Source of the DNA: a virus
Strand: one strand, 5' to 3'
Length of the DNA stretch: 64,000 bases
Virus record (IMG/VR): IMGVR_UViG_3300028854_000012
Coordinates: 1-64,000 of that record
The translations under genes and the position numbers were made by a program. This document shows, piece after piece, positions 43,221-50,586 of the stretch (the first letter of the stretch is position 1; each line of letters opens with the position of its first letter). Below the pieces are notes generated by a model. The model made no database searches, was not told where the DNA came from, and was given only the letters and a program-made list of their open reading frames with translations.

Positions 43221-43259
43221 ATTGGTGGGACAGTGAATCCGCGACCAATAGTATTTATC
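43221..43259 (-). promoter_or_regulatory. Late promoter and conserved hairpin leader for a homing endonuclease gene
   Basis: On the minus strand GATAAATACTATT (octamer at 43259-43252) matches the T4 late consensus. It is followed by a stem ATTGGT/ACCAAT (43249-43244 with 43226-43221) enclosing CGCGG. The leader downstream, up to AAGGAG and ATG 43193, aligns with that of the gene starting at 57604, whose stem is GTAGTT/AACTAC. Confidence 0.6.
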
Positions 43260-43307
43260 TTTTTGAAATAAAAATTATGTTGTTGAAAATAATGAACTTA
43301 TTTTTAG

Positions 43308-43336
43308 TTGACAACAGGACAAAACTTTGATATACT
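43308..43336 (+). promoter_or_regulatory. Sigma70-like promoter
   Basis: TTGACA, a 17-nt spacer and TATACT, 36 nt before the ATG at 43372. The spacer end (AACTTTGA) is shared with the promoters at 52846, 53207 and 54800. Confidence 0.8.
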
Positions 43337-43371
43337 AATATTGTAGTTGAGAAAAAGAAAGGAATACTAAA

Positions 43372-43716
43372 ATGTTCACTCCATTGACCCCGCGCCAAAA
43401 GACCTTGCTTGTGAATAATGTCTTGTCTGCATGTAAGGACATTAGAACGCTAAAGAAAAATGGTTACCATTTTTTATATTTGTCAAGTGGAATGATAGCC
43501 CATTATAATCGTGGAGGATTCATTGATTATTATATGGATAATGATCTTGCCACTGATATTATCAATAATGCGCAAATGAATCAGTGGAATAATTTTAGGT
43601 TCGGTGATCGGGATTATGATTATATGATGGAAAAAAAGGATATTTATAATCGTATTCTCGCTGGTCTTGGTATAGTTGATTTGGGAGAACATATTCCAAA
43701 TAAGTTTTGGTTTTAA
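43372..43716 (+). CDS. Hypothetical early protein (114 aa)
   Basis: The protein starts MFTPLTPRQKTLLVNNVLSACKDI and ends GLGIVDLGEHIPNKFWF. It is soluble, with no recognised motif. It has its own strong promoter and an AAAGGAAT ribosome site 10 nt before the ATG, and is followed 3 nt later by the first structured RNA of the cluster. A short unknown phage protein under early control is the best description. Confidence 0.65.
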   Translation: MFTPLTPRQKTLLVNNVLSACKDIRTLKKNGYHFLYLSSGMIAHYNRGGFIDYYMDNDLATDIINNAQMNQWNNFRFGDRDYDYMMEKKDIYNRILAGLGIVDLGEHIPNKFWF

Positions 43717-43719
43717 CAT

Positions 43720-43983
43720 AATTTCAATTGGGAGGTCGGCTTAAAGGTAGCCATCCTTTAAAGAGTGAGTCGTGATACAGGGATTGCGGAAGTTATATCG
43801 GAATGATATGCAAGGGCAATCTTGGGTGCAGTTGTTTAGACCGATTGCCAAGATTAACTGCATTACAACCAAACACTATTGGCACGTGGATAATAGTTGA
43901 TACGTTTTTTGCTACGCAAACTATTGTTGGTCTGATAAGGCAAGATATGGACTCTTTGGTGTAGAAACACACCAATTGAAATT
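43720..43983 (+). ncRNA. Structured RNA with 12-bp closing helix
   Basis: AATTTCAATTGG (43720-43731) pairs perfectly with CCAATTGAAATT (43972-43983). Inside are AAAGG...CCTTT (near 43754), AATCTTGG/CCAAGATT (near 43820-43856), GCAGTT...AACTGC, and a GGTGT-AGAA-ACACC hairpin (near 43959). No reading frame spans it. It follows the 114-residue gene and could be cut from the same transcript. I do not recognise the RNA class. Confidence 0.6.
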
Positions 43984-44033
43984 TTATCAATCTTAGAAAA
44001 GAAAATACAAATGAATTTTATGTAAATTAATCC

Positions 44034-44062
44034 TTGACAAACAACAAATTATATAGTATCAT
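44034..44062 (+). promoter_or_regulatory. Sigma70-like promoter for the omega-RNA-like transcript
   Basis: TTGACA (44034-44039), a 17-nt spacer and TATCAT (44057-44062). No open reading frame follows; the product is an RNA. Confidence 0.7.
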
Positions 44063-44068
44063 AATAAT

Positions 44069-44236
44069 GTGATGATAATCAAATCACATATGTAACAAGA
44101 AAATATAGGGATGGAATGTCCCGAATTTACGCTTGTGGAGATACCACTACTGGGCAACGTTGATAAAAAATCAATCTTGTAGGCATGTGTCGATGAAACA
44201 AGAAGCCATAATTGCTTTAGCAATTGGGTGATTCAC
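44069..44236 (+). ncRNA. Solo TnpB omega-RNA-like element
   Basis: Positions 44106-44236 match the 3' end of the tnpB gene at about 61851-61964. Shared blocks include ACGCTTGTGGAGATACC, CGATGAAACAAGAAGCC and the end GGGTGATTCAC. The first stem co-varies (GGGA/TCCC here, GGGCA/TGCCC there), as does the last (AATTGC-TTTA-GCAATT here, AGTTGC-TTTA-GCAACT there). The tnpB coding frame is broken here, so the sequence is kept as RNA, not protein. It has its own promoter. In TnpB systems the scaffold ends at the transposon right end and the next 16-20 nt are the guide; here that would start at 44237 (AAAGGAATAAAGAATG). Confidence 0.65.
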
Positions 44237-44441
44237 AAAGGAATAAAGAATGTTGGTAGTTTGTAATGTTAAAAGTTTGTGTGGGCAGCGTGGATGAACA
44301 CGTTTTGGGTCTTAAAGGTTTAACTCTTTTGAGGTAAGACTCGCCATAAATACGGAAGGAACGCCGTTGAGGAGTAACGATAAAATTGTTGGTATCCAAT
44401 CCAACTCCACACAATTTATATAGATACCATATATTAGAAAA
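44237..44441 (+). ncRNA. Structured RNA downstream of the omega-RNA-like element
   Basis: TTGTGTGG (44277-44284) pairs with CCACACAA (44407-44414). Between them are CGTG-gatgaa-CACG, GTCTT...AAGAC, ACGG...CCGT, AACGAT-aaa-ATTGTT and a TTGG-tat-CCAA hairpin. The segment lies between the putative guide start and a terminator, so it is probably the 3' part of the transcript from the promoter at 44034. Confidence 0.5.
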
Positions 44442-44480
44442 GGCCACTCTTACTACTGGTTTAACCAGAGCGGAGTGGCC
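44442..44480 (+). terminator. Intrinsic terminator of the RNA transcript
   Basis: GGCCACTC...GAGTGGCC with an inner CTGGTT/AACCAG stem, followed by ATATTATTTT. It closes the transcript from the promoter at 44034 and lies 14 nt before the next promoter. Confidence 0.75.
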
Positions 44481-44494
44481 ATATTATTTTATGC

Positions 44495-44523
44495 TTGACA
44501 TTTGAAAATGATTACTATATCAT
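44495..44523 (+). promoter_or_regulatory. Sigma70-like promoter for the DsbA-like gene
   Basis: TTGACA, a 17-nt spacer and TATCAT, 24 nt before ATG 44547. Confidence 0.7.
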
Positions 44524-44546
44524 CGTAAATGAGGAGAAATATAACA

Positions 44547-44804
44547 ATGGCAATAACTACATTAGGACCAAATGAAATTAATAAATTACAAGATATTATT
44601 TTTGATGGTGTGCGCAATCTTGAAGAGTGCGAGGCACTACAAACCGGTATGGCAGATACAATTAAAAGTGTGGCAGAGGAATTGCAAATTCCAGCAAGTC
44701 TATTAAAAAAGGCAATAAAAACGGCATTCAAAGGTAATTATGCTGAATTAGAAGCTGAGTTAAATGACCTTGATGCTTTGCTTCAAGCTGCGGGTAAAAA
44801 GTAA
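44547..44804 (+). CDS. Small DsbA-like phage dsDNA-binding protein
   Basis: The 85-residue product (LGPNEINKLQDIIFDGVRNLEECEALQTGM ... LKKAIKTAFKGNYAELEAELNDLDALLQAAGKK) fits the size and helical pattern of the T4 DsbA group, double-stranded DNA-binding proteins linked to late transcription. I chose ATG 44547 with AGGAG 11 nt upstream; the in-frame ATG at 44529 lies before that site. The match is from memory of the family and should be treated as likely, not certain. It precedes a tRNA-like gene by 13 nt. Confidence 0.6.
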   Translation: MAITTLGPNEINKLQDIIFDGVRNLEECEALQTGMADTIKSVAEELQIPASLLKKAIKTAFKGNYAELEAELNDLDALLQAAGKK

Positions 44805-44817
44805 ATAAATTAAAAAT

Positions 44818-44892
44818 GCGGGGTTAGCTCAATGGTCGAGCGCCAGAAACCAATTCTGGAGGTTGCTATTTCGATATTAGCACCCCGCTCCA
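44818..44892 (+). tRNA. tRNA-Trp-like gene (anticodon CCA) with unusual anticodon loop
   Basis: A full cloverleaf of 75 nt. The acceptor is GCGGGGT/ACCCCGC and the D-stem is GCTC/GAGC with loop AATGGTC. The anticodon stem is CCAGA/TCTGG with loop AACCAAT, the variable region is AGGTT, and the T-stem GCTAT/TTAGC carries a standard TTCGATA loop. Discriminator T and an encoded CCA follow. The anticodon by position is CCA (Trp), but position 33 is A where U is almost universal, and the last T-stem pair is a mismatch. It may be a degenerate tRNA or a tRNA-like RNA. Confidence 0.75.
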
Positions 44893-44901
44893 ATAACAAG
44901 T

Positions 44902-44978
44902 TTATGTGAATGACTAAAGCAGGAAAAATATGCCTTCCGCCGTAAAATCGGGCTGGAATTAACCAGAAGTTCACATAA
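44902..44978 (+). ncRNA. Cloverleaf-like RNA of tRNA size, not a tRNA
   Basis: TTATGTGAA (44902-44910) pairs with TTCACATAA (44970-44978). Three short hairpins lie inside: GGAA...TTCC, CCG...CGG and CTGG-aattaa-CCAG. The total is 77 nt, but no T-loop, D-arm or CCA is present. It directly follows the tRNA-like gene. Confidence 0.5.
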
Positions 44979-44994
44979 TTTAAATTATAATAGT

Positions 44995-45134
44995 TTGTGC
45001 AGAGTGTGTTTTGAACGGATAACAAGTTGGACTCCATGCGCGTATACATTGGTAAAGACGCTGATAGGGCCAACCGGCTGTTGCGAACGGGGGATAACCA
45101 AGAAGACCCTAAAGTCTGTGACTGCTCTGCACAA
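44995..45134 (+). ncRNA. Structured RNA upstream of the DNA polymerase gene
   Basis: TTGTGCAGAG (44995-45004) pairs perfectly with CTCTGCACAA (45125-45134). Inside are GTTGG...CCAAC, GCC-aac-CGGC and AGAC-cctaaa-GTCT. The gene for DNA polymerase starts 29 nt later. It may be an independent RNA or a regulatory leader of the polymerase mRNA; T4-like polymerases bind leader hairpins to control their own translation, though this element is larger than those. Confidence 0.55.
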
Positions 45135-45163
45135 TTTATATATTAAAGTAAAACAGGAATATA

Positions 45164-47818
45164 ATGAGTTATATTAGTGCAAAAATAAATAAAAAATCAG
45201 AACGTATAGAAGTTGTAGAAAGAATAAATGACAAACGCATTTATAACAGCTATCCAATTGACTATTCATTTTATGTAGATGATCCAAATGGTCAATATAA
45301 AACAATATATAATACTCCTGTAACAAAAATTACACCAAGATCATCATCGGAATTTCATAAAGAGTTAGCAAGACTTGGTAATAAAAAAGTTTGGGAAAGT
45401 GATTTAAATCTGGTTTATAAATGTCTTTCTCAAAATTATCGTCACAAAAATGCTCCAGAATTACATATTACCTTGTTTGATATAGAAGTGGATTTTGATT
45501 CTGTGCGCGGTTATGCTCCAATTGATGATCCGTTTGCTGCTATTACCGCAGTAACAATGCAACACCAATGGAATAAAGAATTAATTACTTTAGCTCTTAA
45601 ACCCAAAACATATACTATAGAAAAAGCAAATGAAATTGCTGCAAAATTTGAAAATACGATAATTTTTGAAAATGAAGTTGATATGCTTTCTGCCATTCTT
45701 GATTTATTAGAAGATACTGATATTATTAGTGGATGGAATAGTTCTGGTTTTGATATTCCTTATCTTATCAATCGAATCACAAGAATTATGAGTAAAGATG
45801 ATACAAGTAGACTATGCCTATGGAATGAAAAACCAAAAGAAAAAACAGTAGAAAAATATGGAAAAGAAATTTCCACTTATGAACTAGTAGGTAGAGTTCA
45901 TTTGGATTTAATGGAAGTTTATATTAAGTTCACTTATGAAGAACGCCACAGCTATAGTTTAAATGCTATTGCAGAACATGAGTTGGGTCAAAGTAAAACA
46001 CCATATACCGGTAGTCTTGATAAATTATATAATGAAGATTTTGAAAAGTTTATTGAATATAACAGGCAAGATGTTATACTTTTATCTCTTCTTGAAGATA
46101 AATTGAAGTTTATTGATTTATTAAATGGAATGGCCCATGATACAACAACTCTTCTTTCAACATGCATGGGAACAGTTGCAGTTATTGACCAAGCTATAGT
46201 CAATAGAATTCATGATAGGGGTCAGATTGCTCCAAATAGAAAAAATAATTCATATGAAGGTAATGAGTCTGTCGCAGGAGCATATGTTGCAACGCCAAAA
46301 AGCGGAGCACATGAATGGGTTGGAGTAATTGATATTAATTCACTATACCCAAGCACTATTAGAGCATTGAATATGGGATTGGAAACAATTGTTGGGCAAA
46401 TTAGACCTACCCTAACAGATGATTATATTTCAGAACAATTCAAAAAGCAAAATATGACATTTGCTCATGCTTGGGAAAATCAATTTGGGTCTCATGAGTA
46501 TCAAGCGGTTATGGCTCGTAAACAAGGTATTGATTTAATTATTGATTGGGAAGAAACAGGAAAAAATGATACAGTTACAGCAGATCAATGTTATGATTTA
46601 ATTTTTAATAGTGGGCAACCTTGGATGCTTAGTGGTAACGGAACAATTTTTACATATGCACATAACGCTATTATTCCGGGATTATTACTGGATTGGTATA
46701 CAGATCGTAAAGAATTTCAAAAGAAACAACGAGAAGCCACAGATTTAAAAATTGAGTCTTTTTTTAATCGCCGTCAGCATATAGAAAAAATAAAACTTAA
46801 TAGTTTATATGGTGCATTATTAAGTCCAGCTTCTCGTTTCTTTGATAAAAGATTAGGACAAAGCGTAACTTTATCGGGTCGTATTATTTGCAAACATATT
46901 AATTCTTTTGCGAATGAATGTATTACTGGAGAATATAATATCGAAGGCGCAGCAATTTGTGCTGCTGATACTGATAGCACCCAATTTAGTGCATGGACAA
47001 CAATTAAACCAATGGTTGATCGTAAAGAATTGGAATGGAATAAAGAGGCAGCGGTTCAATTATATACTGCTATTGGAGAAAAAGTTAACGAGTCTTTTCC
47101 AACTCTTATGGAAAAAATGTTTAATTGTCCACAAGAATTTGGATCGCTTATTAAGGCAAGTTGTGAAAGTGTTGGTTATCGCGGATTATATATTACTAAA
47201 AAAAGATATGCAATTTTAAATTATTGGAAAGATGGTAAGTATTTAAAAGAGTCAAAATTAAAAGCAATGGGATTGGACCTTAGACGCAGTGATACACCAG
47301 TAGTATGTCAGAAATTTTTAAAAACTATTCTTATGGAATTTTTAACAACTGGCTCAGAGCAAAATATTATCAAAATGATAAATGATTTTAAAATTAAATT
47401 TAAAGCATTACCGCCATCCGACAGAGGAACACCAAAACGAGTAAATAATTTAACTAATTATATGGACCTTATTCAAAAAGGAAAAGGTAATAGAGTTCCG
47501 GGGCATGTTCGTGCCGCTATAAATTGGAATATACTTCGTGAAATAAATAATGATAAGATTCATACTAAAATTGTTGATGGAATGAAATGTGTCGTTTGTC
47601 CATTAAAGAATAATATTAATCAAATGACAAGTATTGCATATCCAACAGATGAAATAAGTTTACCTAATTGGTTCACTGTATTACCCTTTGATGAAGAATC
47701 AATGATTAAAAGCGTAGTAGAAAAAAAGATTGAGAATCTTTTTGGTAAATTACCAAATTGGAAAACAATAGAAAATGCAACTAAGAAAATTAATACTTAT
47801 GAAGATTTTTTTGAATAG
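45164..47818 (+). CDS. 43: Family B DNA polymerase (T4 gp43-like)
   Basis: The 884-residue protein has the 3'-5' exonuclease motifs LFDIEVD (near 105), GWNSSGFDIPYLI and YNRQDVILL. Its polymerase motifs are A, DINSLYPS (near 389), B, KIKLNSLYG (near 544), and C, AADTDSTQF (near 602). KKRYAI follows at the thumb. The length is close to T4 gp43 (898). It replicates the phage genome together with the sliding clamp encoded 770 bp downstream. AACAGGAATATA before the ATG is a modest ribosome site. The structured RNAs upstream may influence its expression. Confidence 0.95.
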   Translation: MSYISAKINKKSERIEVVERINDKRIYNSYPIDYSFYVDDPNGQYKTIYNTPVTKITPRSSSEFHKELARLGNKKVWESDLNLVYKCLSQNYRHKNAPELHITLFDIEVDFDSVRGYAPIDDPFAAITAVTMQHQWNKELITLALKPKTYTIEKANEIAAKFENTIIFENEVDMLSAILDLLEDTDIISGWNSSGFDIPYLINRITRIMSKDDTSRLCLWNEKPKEKTVEKYGKEISTYELVGRVHLDLMEVYIKFTYEERHSYSLNAIAEHELGQSKTPYTGSLDKLYNEDFEKFIEYNRQDVILLSLLEDKLKFIDLLNGMAHDTTTLLSTCMGTVAVIDQAIVNRIHDRGQIAPNRKNNSYEGNESVAGAYVATPKSGAHEWVGVIDINSLYPSTIRALNMGLETIVGQIRPTLTDDYISEQFKKQNMTFAHAWENQFGSHEYQAVMARKQGIDLIIDWEETGKNDTVTADQCYDLIFNSGQPWMLSGNGTIFTYAHNAIIPGLLLDWYTDRKEFQKKQREATDLKIESFFNRRQHIEKIKLNSLYGALLSPASRFFDKRLGQSVTLSGRIICKHINSFANECITGEYNIEGAAICAADTDSTQFSAWTTIKPMVDRKELEWNKEAAVQLYTAIGEKVNESFPTLMEKMFNCPQEFGSLIKASCESVGYRGLYITKKRYAILNYWKDGKYLKESKLKAMGLDLRRSDTPVVCQKFLKTILMEFLTTGSEQNIIKMINDFKIKFKALPPSDRGTPKRVNNLTNYMDLIQKGKGNRVPGHVRAAINWNILREINNDKIHTKIVDGMKCVVCPLKNNINQMTSIAYPTDEISLPNWFTVLPFDEESMIKSVVEKKIENLFGKLPNWKTIENATKKINTYEDFFE

Positions 47819-47826
47819 AGGAGATT

Positions 47827-48300
47827 ATGAAATTTTATACACTTATTTTTTTATTTTTTGTAACTTATGCTGCTTTAGCGCAAACACCGATTAAAAATAT
47901 ATATGCCGTTGGTAGTTCGTATAATTTTAACGCAACTCCAAATATTGCTGGAACCGCTTTATATGCCCATTATATTACAAGTCCGGGAACTTATGCTTTT
48001 ACTGTTATCGATGTGCTTCCGACCAATATAAAACCACTTACTGTAACTAATAATATTGGAGCAGGTTTGGCTCAGAAGATGTTCACTATTGGAAAAGCAA
48101 GTTTAATTATGCCAACTACTGCGGGTATAAGTTGGAGTGGAACAAACACTGGCTGGCAATGGACCGGTGGCACTGCGGTAATCATTTCTTTAAAATCTAA
48201 TTTTTATCTTATACCAACAGTTCGTTTTCTAAAATCGTCGGTTTCTGGAGGATCAGGATACCAACCAATTTTAGGTTTGTTAGTAGGATGGGGAAAATAA
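47827..48300 (+). CDS. Exported beta-rich protein, function unknown (157 aa)
   Basis: Signal peptide MKFYTLIFLFFVTYAALAQ with cleavage after ALA. The mature part alternates hydrophobic and polar residues (VGSSYNFNATPNIAGTALYAHYI, YAFTVIDVLP, NNIGAGLAQKMFTIGKASLIMPTTAGISWSG) and ends YQPILGLLVGWGK, like a small outer-membrane barrel. I recall similar short proteins from phages of uncultured soil bacteria, without a known role. It follows the polymerase stop by 8 nt with GAGGAG as ribosome site, so it shares that transcript. Confidence 0.65.
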   Translation: MKFYTLIFLFFVTYAALAQTPIKNIYAVGSSYNFNATPNIAGTALYAHYITSPGTYAFTVIDVLPTNIKPLTVTNNIGAGLAQKMFTIGKASLIMPTTAGISWSGTNTGWQWTGGTAVIISLKSNFYLIPTVRFLKSSVSGGSGYQPILGLLVGWGK

Positions 48301-48303
48301 TAC

Positions 48304-48332
48304 TTGACTTTTTATTTGTTTTAAACTAATAT
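48304..48332 (+). promoter_or_regulatory. Sigma70-like promoter abutting a start codon
   Basis: TTGACT, a 17-nt spacer and TAATAT, ending 6 nt before ATG 48339. A transcript starting 6-7 nt after the -10 would be leaderless. Confidence 0.6.
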
Positions 48333-48338
48333 ACTTAT

Positions 48339-48560
48339 ATGCAAGATTATTTAGGAACAACTATTGAGATTGGTGATTATATTTTTGGTGGAGAGTCTTC
48401 TCAACTTTTTAAAGTAACGGACAAAGATAAACTGGATGATTGTGCCAACGTTACGAGACTTGGAGAACGAACTACACGAAGAGTTTTCCTTCGCAATTTT
48501 GTTAGAATTTCTGAGGAACAACTTACCTTATATTTTTTGACAAAAGGTTATAAAACGTAA
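48339..48560 (+). CDS. Small hypothetical protein (73 aa)
   Basis: The product MQDYLGTTIEIGDYIFGGESSQLFKVT...RRVFLRNFVRISEEQL has the look of a small SH3-like beta barrel (IGDYIFGG, FKVT). There is no ribosome site, and the promoter -10 box ends 6 nt before the ATG, so translation may be leaderless. It precedes the sliding-clamp gene by 23 nt. Confidence 0.6.
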   Translation: MQDYLGTTIEIGDYIFGGESSQLFKVTDKDKLDDCANVTRLGERTTRRVFLRNFVRISEEQLTLYFLTKGYKT

Positions 48561-48583
48561 ATTATATAAAAGGAAATTATAAA

Positions 48584-49315
48584 ATGATAGATGAATTGCG
48601 CGAAATACTCGCATATACACATGCTCTTGGATTTCTTGAACTAGTTAAGGTAACTGGAACAATTAGTTCAACCGAATTAAATTCAATGGCCGTAGATAAA
48701 AAGGTTGTTTTAAATTCTAAGTTTGTTCAACCAGTAAATGATTTTCAAGGAACATTTGGTCTTCATGATCTTGGCAGATTGAATACAATTCTTAATATTC
48801 CAGAATATAAAGAAAAAGCTATCATTACTGTAAACAAACAAACAGTCAATGGTAATGAAGTTTTAACTGGAATAACATTTACAAATGCAAATAAAGATTT
48901 TAAAAATGAATATCGTTTCATGAGCAAGGATGTAGTTGAAATTCAATTGCCACCCAAGACACGAAAGAATATTTCATGGGATATATCTATTCAACCAACA
49001 GTAAGTGCCATTCAACGTTTGAAGTTTCAATCTCAGGCCGCAGGTAATTCAATTGGAAATTTTCATGCAGGAGTAGATAATCACAATCTTGTTTTTTCAT
49101 TGGGAGACCATAGCACACATAGCGGAGAATTTGTATTTCAAAGTGGAGTTACTGGTTCGTTAAAAACAGTTAGGGAATGGCCATTATCTCATGTTCAGGG
49201 TATTCTTGGATTAACAGGTGATAAGGTATTAGAAATTTCAGATGCAGGAGTCATGCAAATTACAGTTACTACAGGACAAGCAGTTCATCAATATACAATT
49301 TTGGCTTCTTGTTAA
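48584..49315 (+). CDS. 45: DNA polymerase sliding clamp (T4 gp45-like)
   Basis: The 243-residue protein fits gp45 in size and in its two-domain clamp layout. Landmarks are LREILAYTHALGFLELVKVTGT, FGLHDLGRLNTILNIPEYKEKAIITV, and GITFTNANKDFKNEYRFMSKDVVE at the interdomain region. Three copies form a ring that holds the polymerase on DNA; in T4 it also activates late transcription through gp33/gp55. The presence of late promoter octamers in this window fits that mechanism. AAAGGAAAT precedes the ATG. Confidence 0.9.
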   Translation: MIDELREILAYTHALGFLELVKVTGTISSTELNSMAVDKKVVLNSKFVQPVNDFQGTFGLHDLGRLNTILNIPEYKEKAIITVNKQTVNGNEVLTGITFTNANKDFKNEYRFMSKDVVEIQLPPKTRKNISWDISIQPTVSAIQRLKFQSQAAGNSIGNFHAGVDNHNLVFSLGDHSTHSGEFVFQSGVTGSLKTVREWPLSHVQGILGLTGDKVLEISDAGVMQITVTTGQAVHQYTILASC

Positions 49316-49328
49316 TAAGGAATAATTT

Positions 49329-49628
49329 ATGAGACAAATTGATTTAGTTTTAGACCCAACAAATTATATACCACAAGTGTGGGTTCTTATTGAACATGGG
49401 CAGGTTTTAAAATTTGAAATTTTAGAACCATTGGTAAGTAAAGATATAGACTCATATAGTGTAATTAATAAAACTTTGGTAGAGAATAATCTCGCACCAT
49501 TAACGAAGGAAGATATAGATTATTATTTTGAACGATGTGGTCAATCATTATTGGAAGTTAAAGAAAATATTGAATTGATTTGTCGTTATGAAAAATCGAA
49601 AACTTGTCAGGGAGTAAATAAAATATGA
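49329..49628 (+). CDS. Hypothetical protein (99 aa), paralogue of the next gene
   Basis: An acidic helical protein. VINKTLVENNLAPLTKEDIDYYFE aligns with VNHTLAKNNLYTMTEEEMEHYIY of the next gene, and both begin MR followed by a strand. No function is known. AAGGAATAA precedes the ATG, and the stop overlaps the next start. Confidence 0.6.
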   Translation: MRQIDLVLDPTNYIPQVWVLIEHGQVLKFEILEPLVSKDIDSYSVINKTLVENNLAPLTKEDIDYYFERCGQSLLEVKENIELICRYEKSKTCQGVNKI

Positions 49629-49978
49629 GAAAATTTGCAACATTTTTTAATACAGAAACATTTAATATAGAACTCTTAGTAAAAAACGAAGATGGTTCTG
49701 TTTCGTCGTTAGTAATTAATGATGAATCATCAGTGTCAAAATATAAGTATAATTTAGAAGAAAAAGAAAAAATTCACACGGTTAATCATACTTTAGCTAA
49801 GAATAATTTATATACAATGACCGAAGAAGAAATGGAACATTATATATATCCAGCAGGAAGATTGATTGGTAGCGGCGACGGTAATGAGTTATCAGAAATA
49901 GAAATACAGAAGTTAGCTGGTTTTACTGTTGAAAAGAAAATTGTTTATGATAAACCAATAGAATCAAAGGAGAAATAA
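49625..49978 (+). CDS. Hypothetical protein (117 aa), paralogue of the previous gene
   Basis: The core (TVNHTLAKNNLYTMTEEEMEHY) is shared with the preceding protein; the C-terminal 40 residues are unique and charged. The gene overlaps its neighbours by 4 nt and 1 nt, so the three genes from 49329 to 50199 are translationally linked. No function is recognised. Confidence 0.6.
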   Translation: MRKFATFFNTETFNIELLVKNEDGSVSSLVINDESSVSKYKYNLEEKEKIHTVNHTLAKNNLYTMTEEEMEHYIYPAGRLIGSGDGNELSEIEIQKLAGFTVEKKIVYDKPIESKEK

Positions 49979-50199
49979 TGAGCCTTCTTAGTATTATATT
50001 ATTTTTATTTATGTGGTGGGCAATAGGTGTCTGTGGGTATATTTTTTGGTGGACGACAGAATATGATTTTACTACTAAGCGCCTTACACTTGCTATATAT
50101 GCAGGTATTTGTGGACCAATGTCTTGGTATATTGGTTGGCGTATCCATGGTAAATCAAATGATATTATAATTTTACAACGTAGGAAAGATAGACAATAA
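49978..50199 (+). CDS. Small two-span membrane protein (73 aa)
   Basis: Two hydrophobic segments, about residues 3-27 (LLSIILFLFMWWAIGVCGYIFWW) and 37-54 (LTLAIYAGICGPMSWYIGW), are joined by a short polar loop. The C-terminus is positively charged (RRKDRQ), so it probably faces the cytoplasm. The ATG overlaps the previous TAA by one base. No family is recognised. Confidence 0.65.
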   Translation: MSLLSIILFLFMWWAIGVCGYIFWWTTEYDFTTKRLTLAIYAGICGPMSWYIGWRIHGKSNDIIILQRRKDRQ

Positions 50200-50209
50200 A
50201 GGTATAATT

Positions 50210-50578
50210 ATGGCACAATTTGATCTTAAAGAAGATATTTTTAACAACGAAATAATTAGAAATAATGTTCGTAGTGAATGTTATGCTCAAAATTTATATG
50301 CCGCTCTTTGTAATATTGGATGGCGCAAGCAAGATATGCTTTCTATGTTAGAAGGATTTGAATGGGGAACAAGTTGGCGTGGAGCAGGACATTTAGTTGC
50401 TGATTTAAGAAATTCTGCATGGGATACAAAAGAAAATTATATGGATTGGTATTGTTCTGGTATTAGATCAGATGATCCAGATAAAAATATAACAGGTTTT
50501 GTTAGAGAAGGAGAAGTTACTCTTGAAATACAAAAAGATTTAGCTGATTTGGGGTGGGTAGTAAATAAAGTGTATTAG
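50210..50578 (+). CDS. Hypothetical phage protein (122 aa)
   Basis: A soluble protein with SECYAQNLYAALCNIGWRKQDM and WGTSWRGAGHLVADLRN, a pattern familiar from short conserved proteins of large phages without known role. The ribosome site AAAGG precedes the ATG. It lies in a run of small early genes between the clamp and the exonuclease. Confidence 0.65.
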   Translation: MAQFDLKEDIFNNEIIRNNVRSECYAQNLYAALCNIGWRKQDMLSMLEGFEWGTSWRGAGHLVADLRNSAWDTKENYMDWYCSGIRSDDPDKNITGFVREGEVTLEIQKDLADLGWVVNKVY

Positions 50579-50586
50579 GAGATGTT

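Noticed and set aside
44102-44150. A short protein-coding remnant of tnpB
   Set aside because: The RIYACGD-like frame stops after a few codons. Conserved stems and an RNA promoter fit an omega-RNA better.
44995-45134. tmRNA or a tRNA with an intron
   Set aside because: The 10-bp closing stem and length were suggestive, but there is no T-loop, CCA or tag-coding frame.
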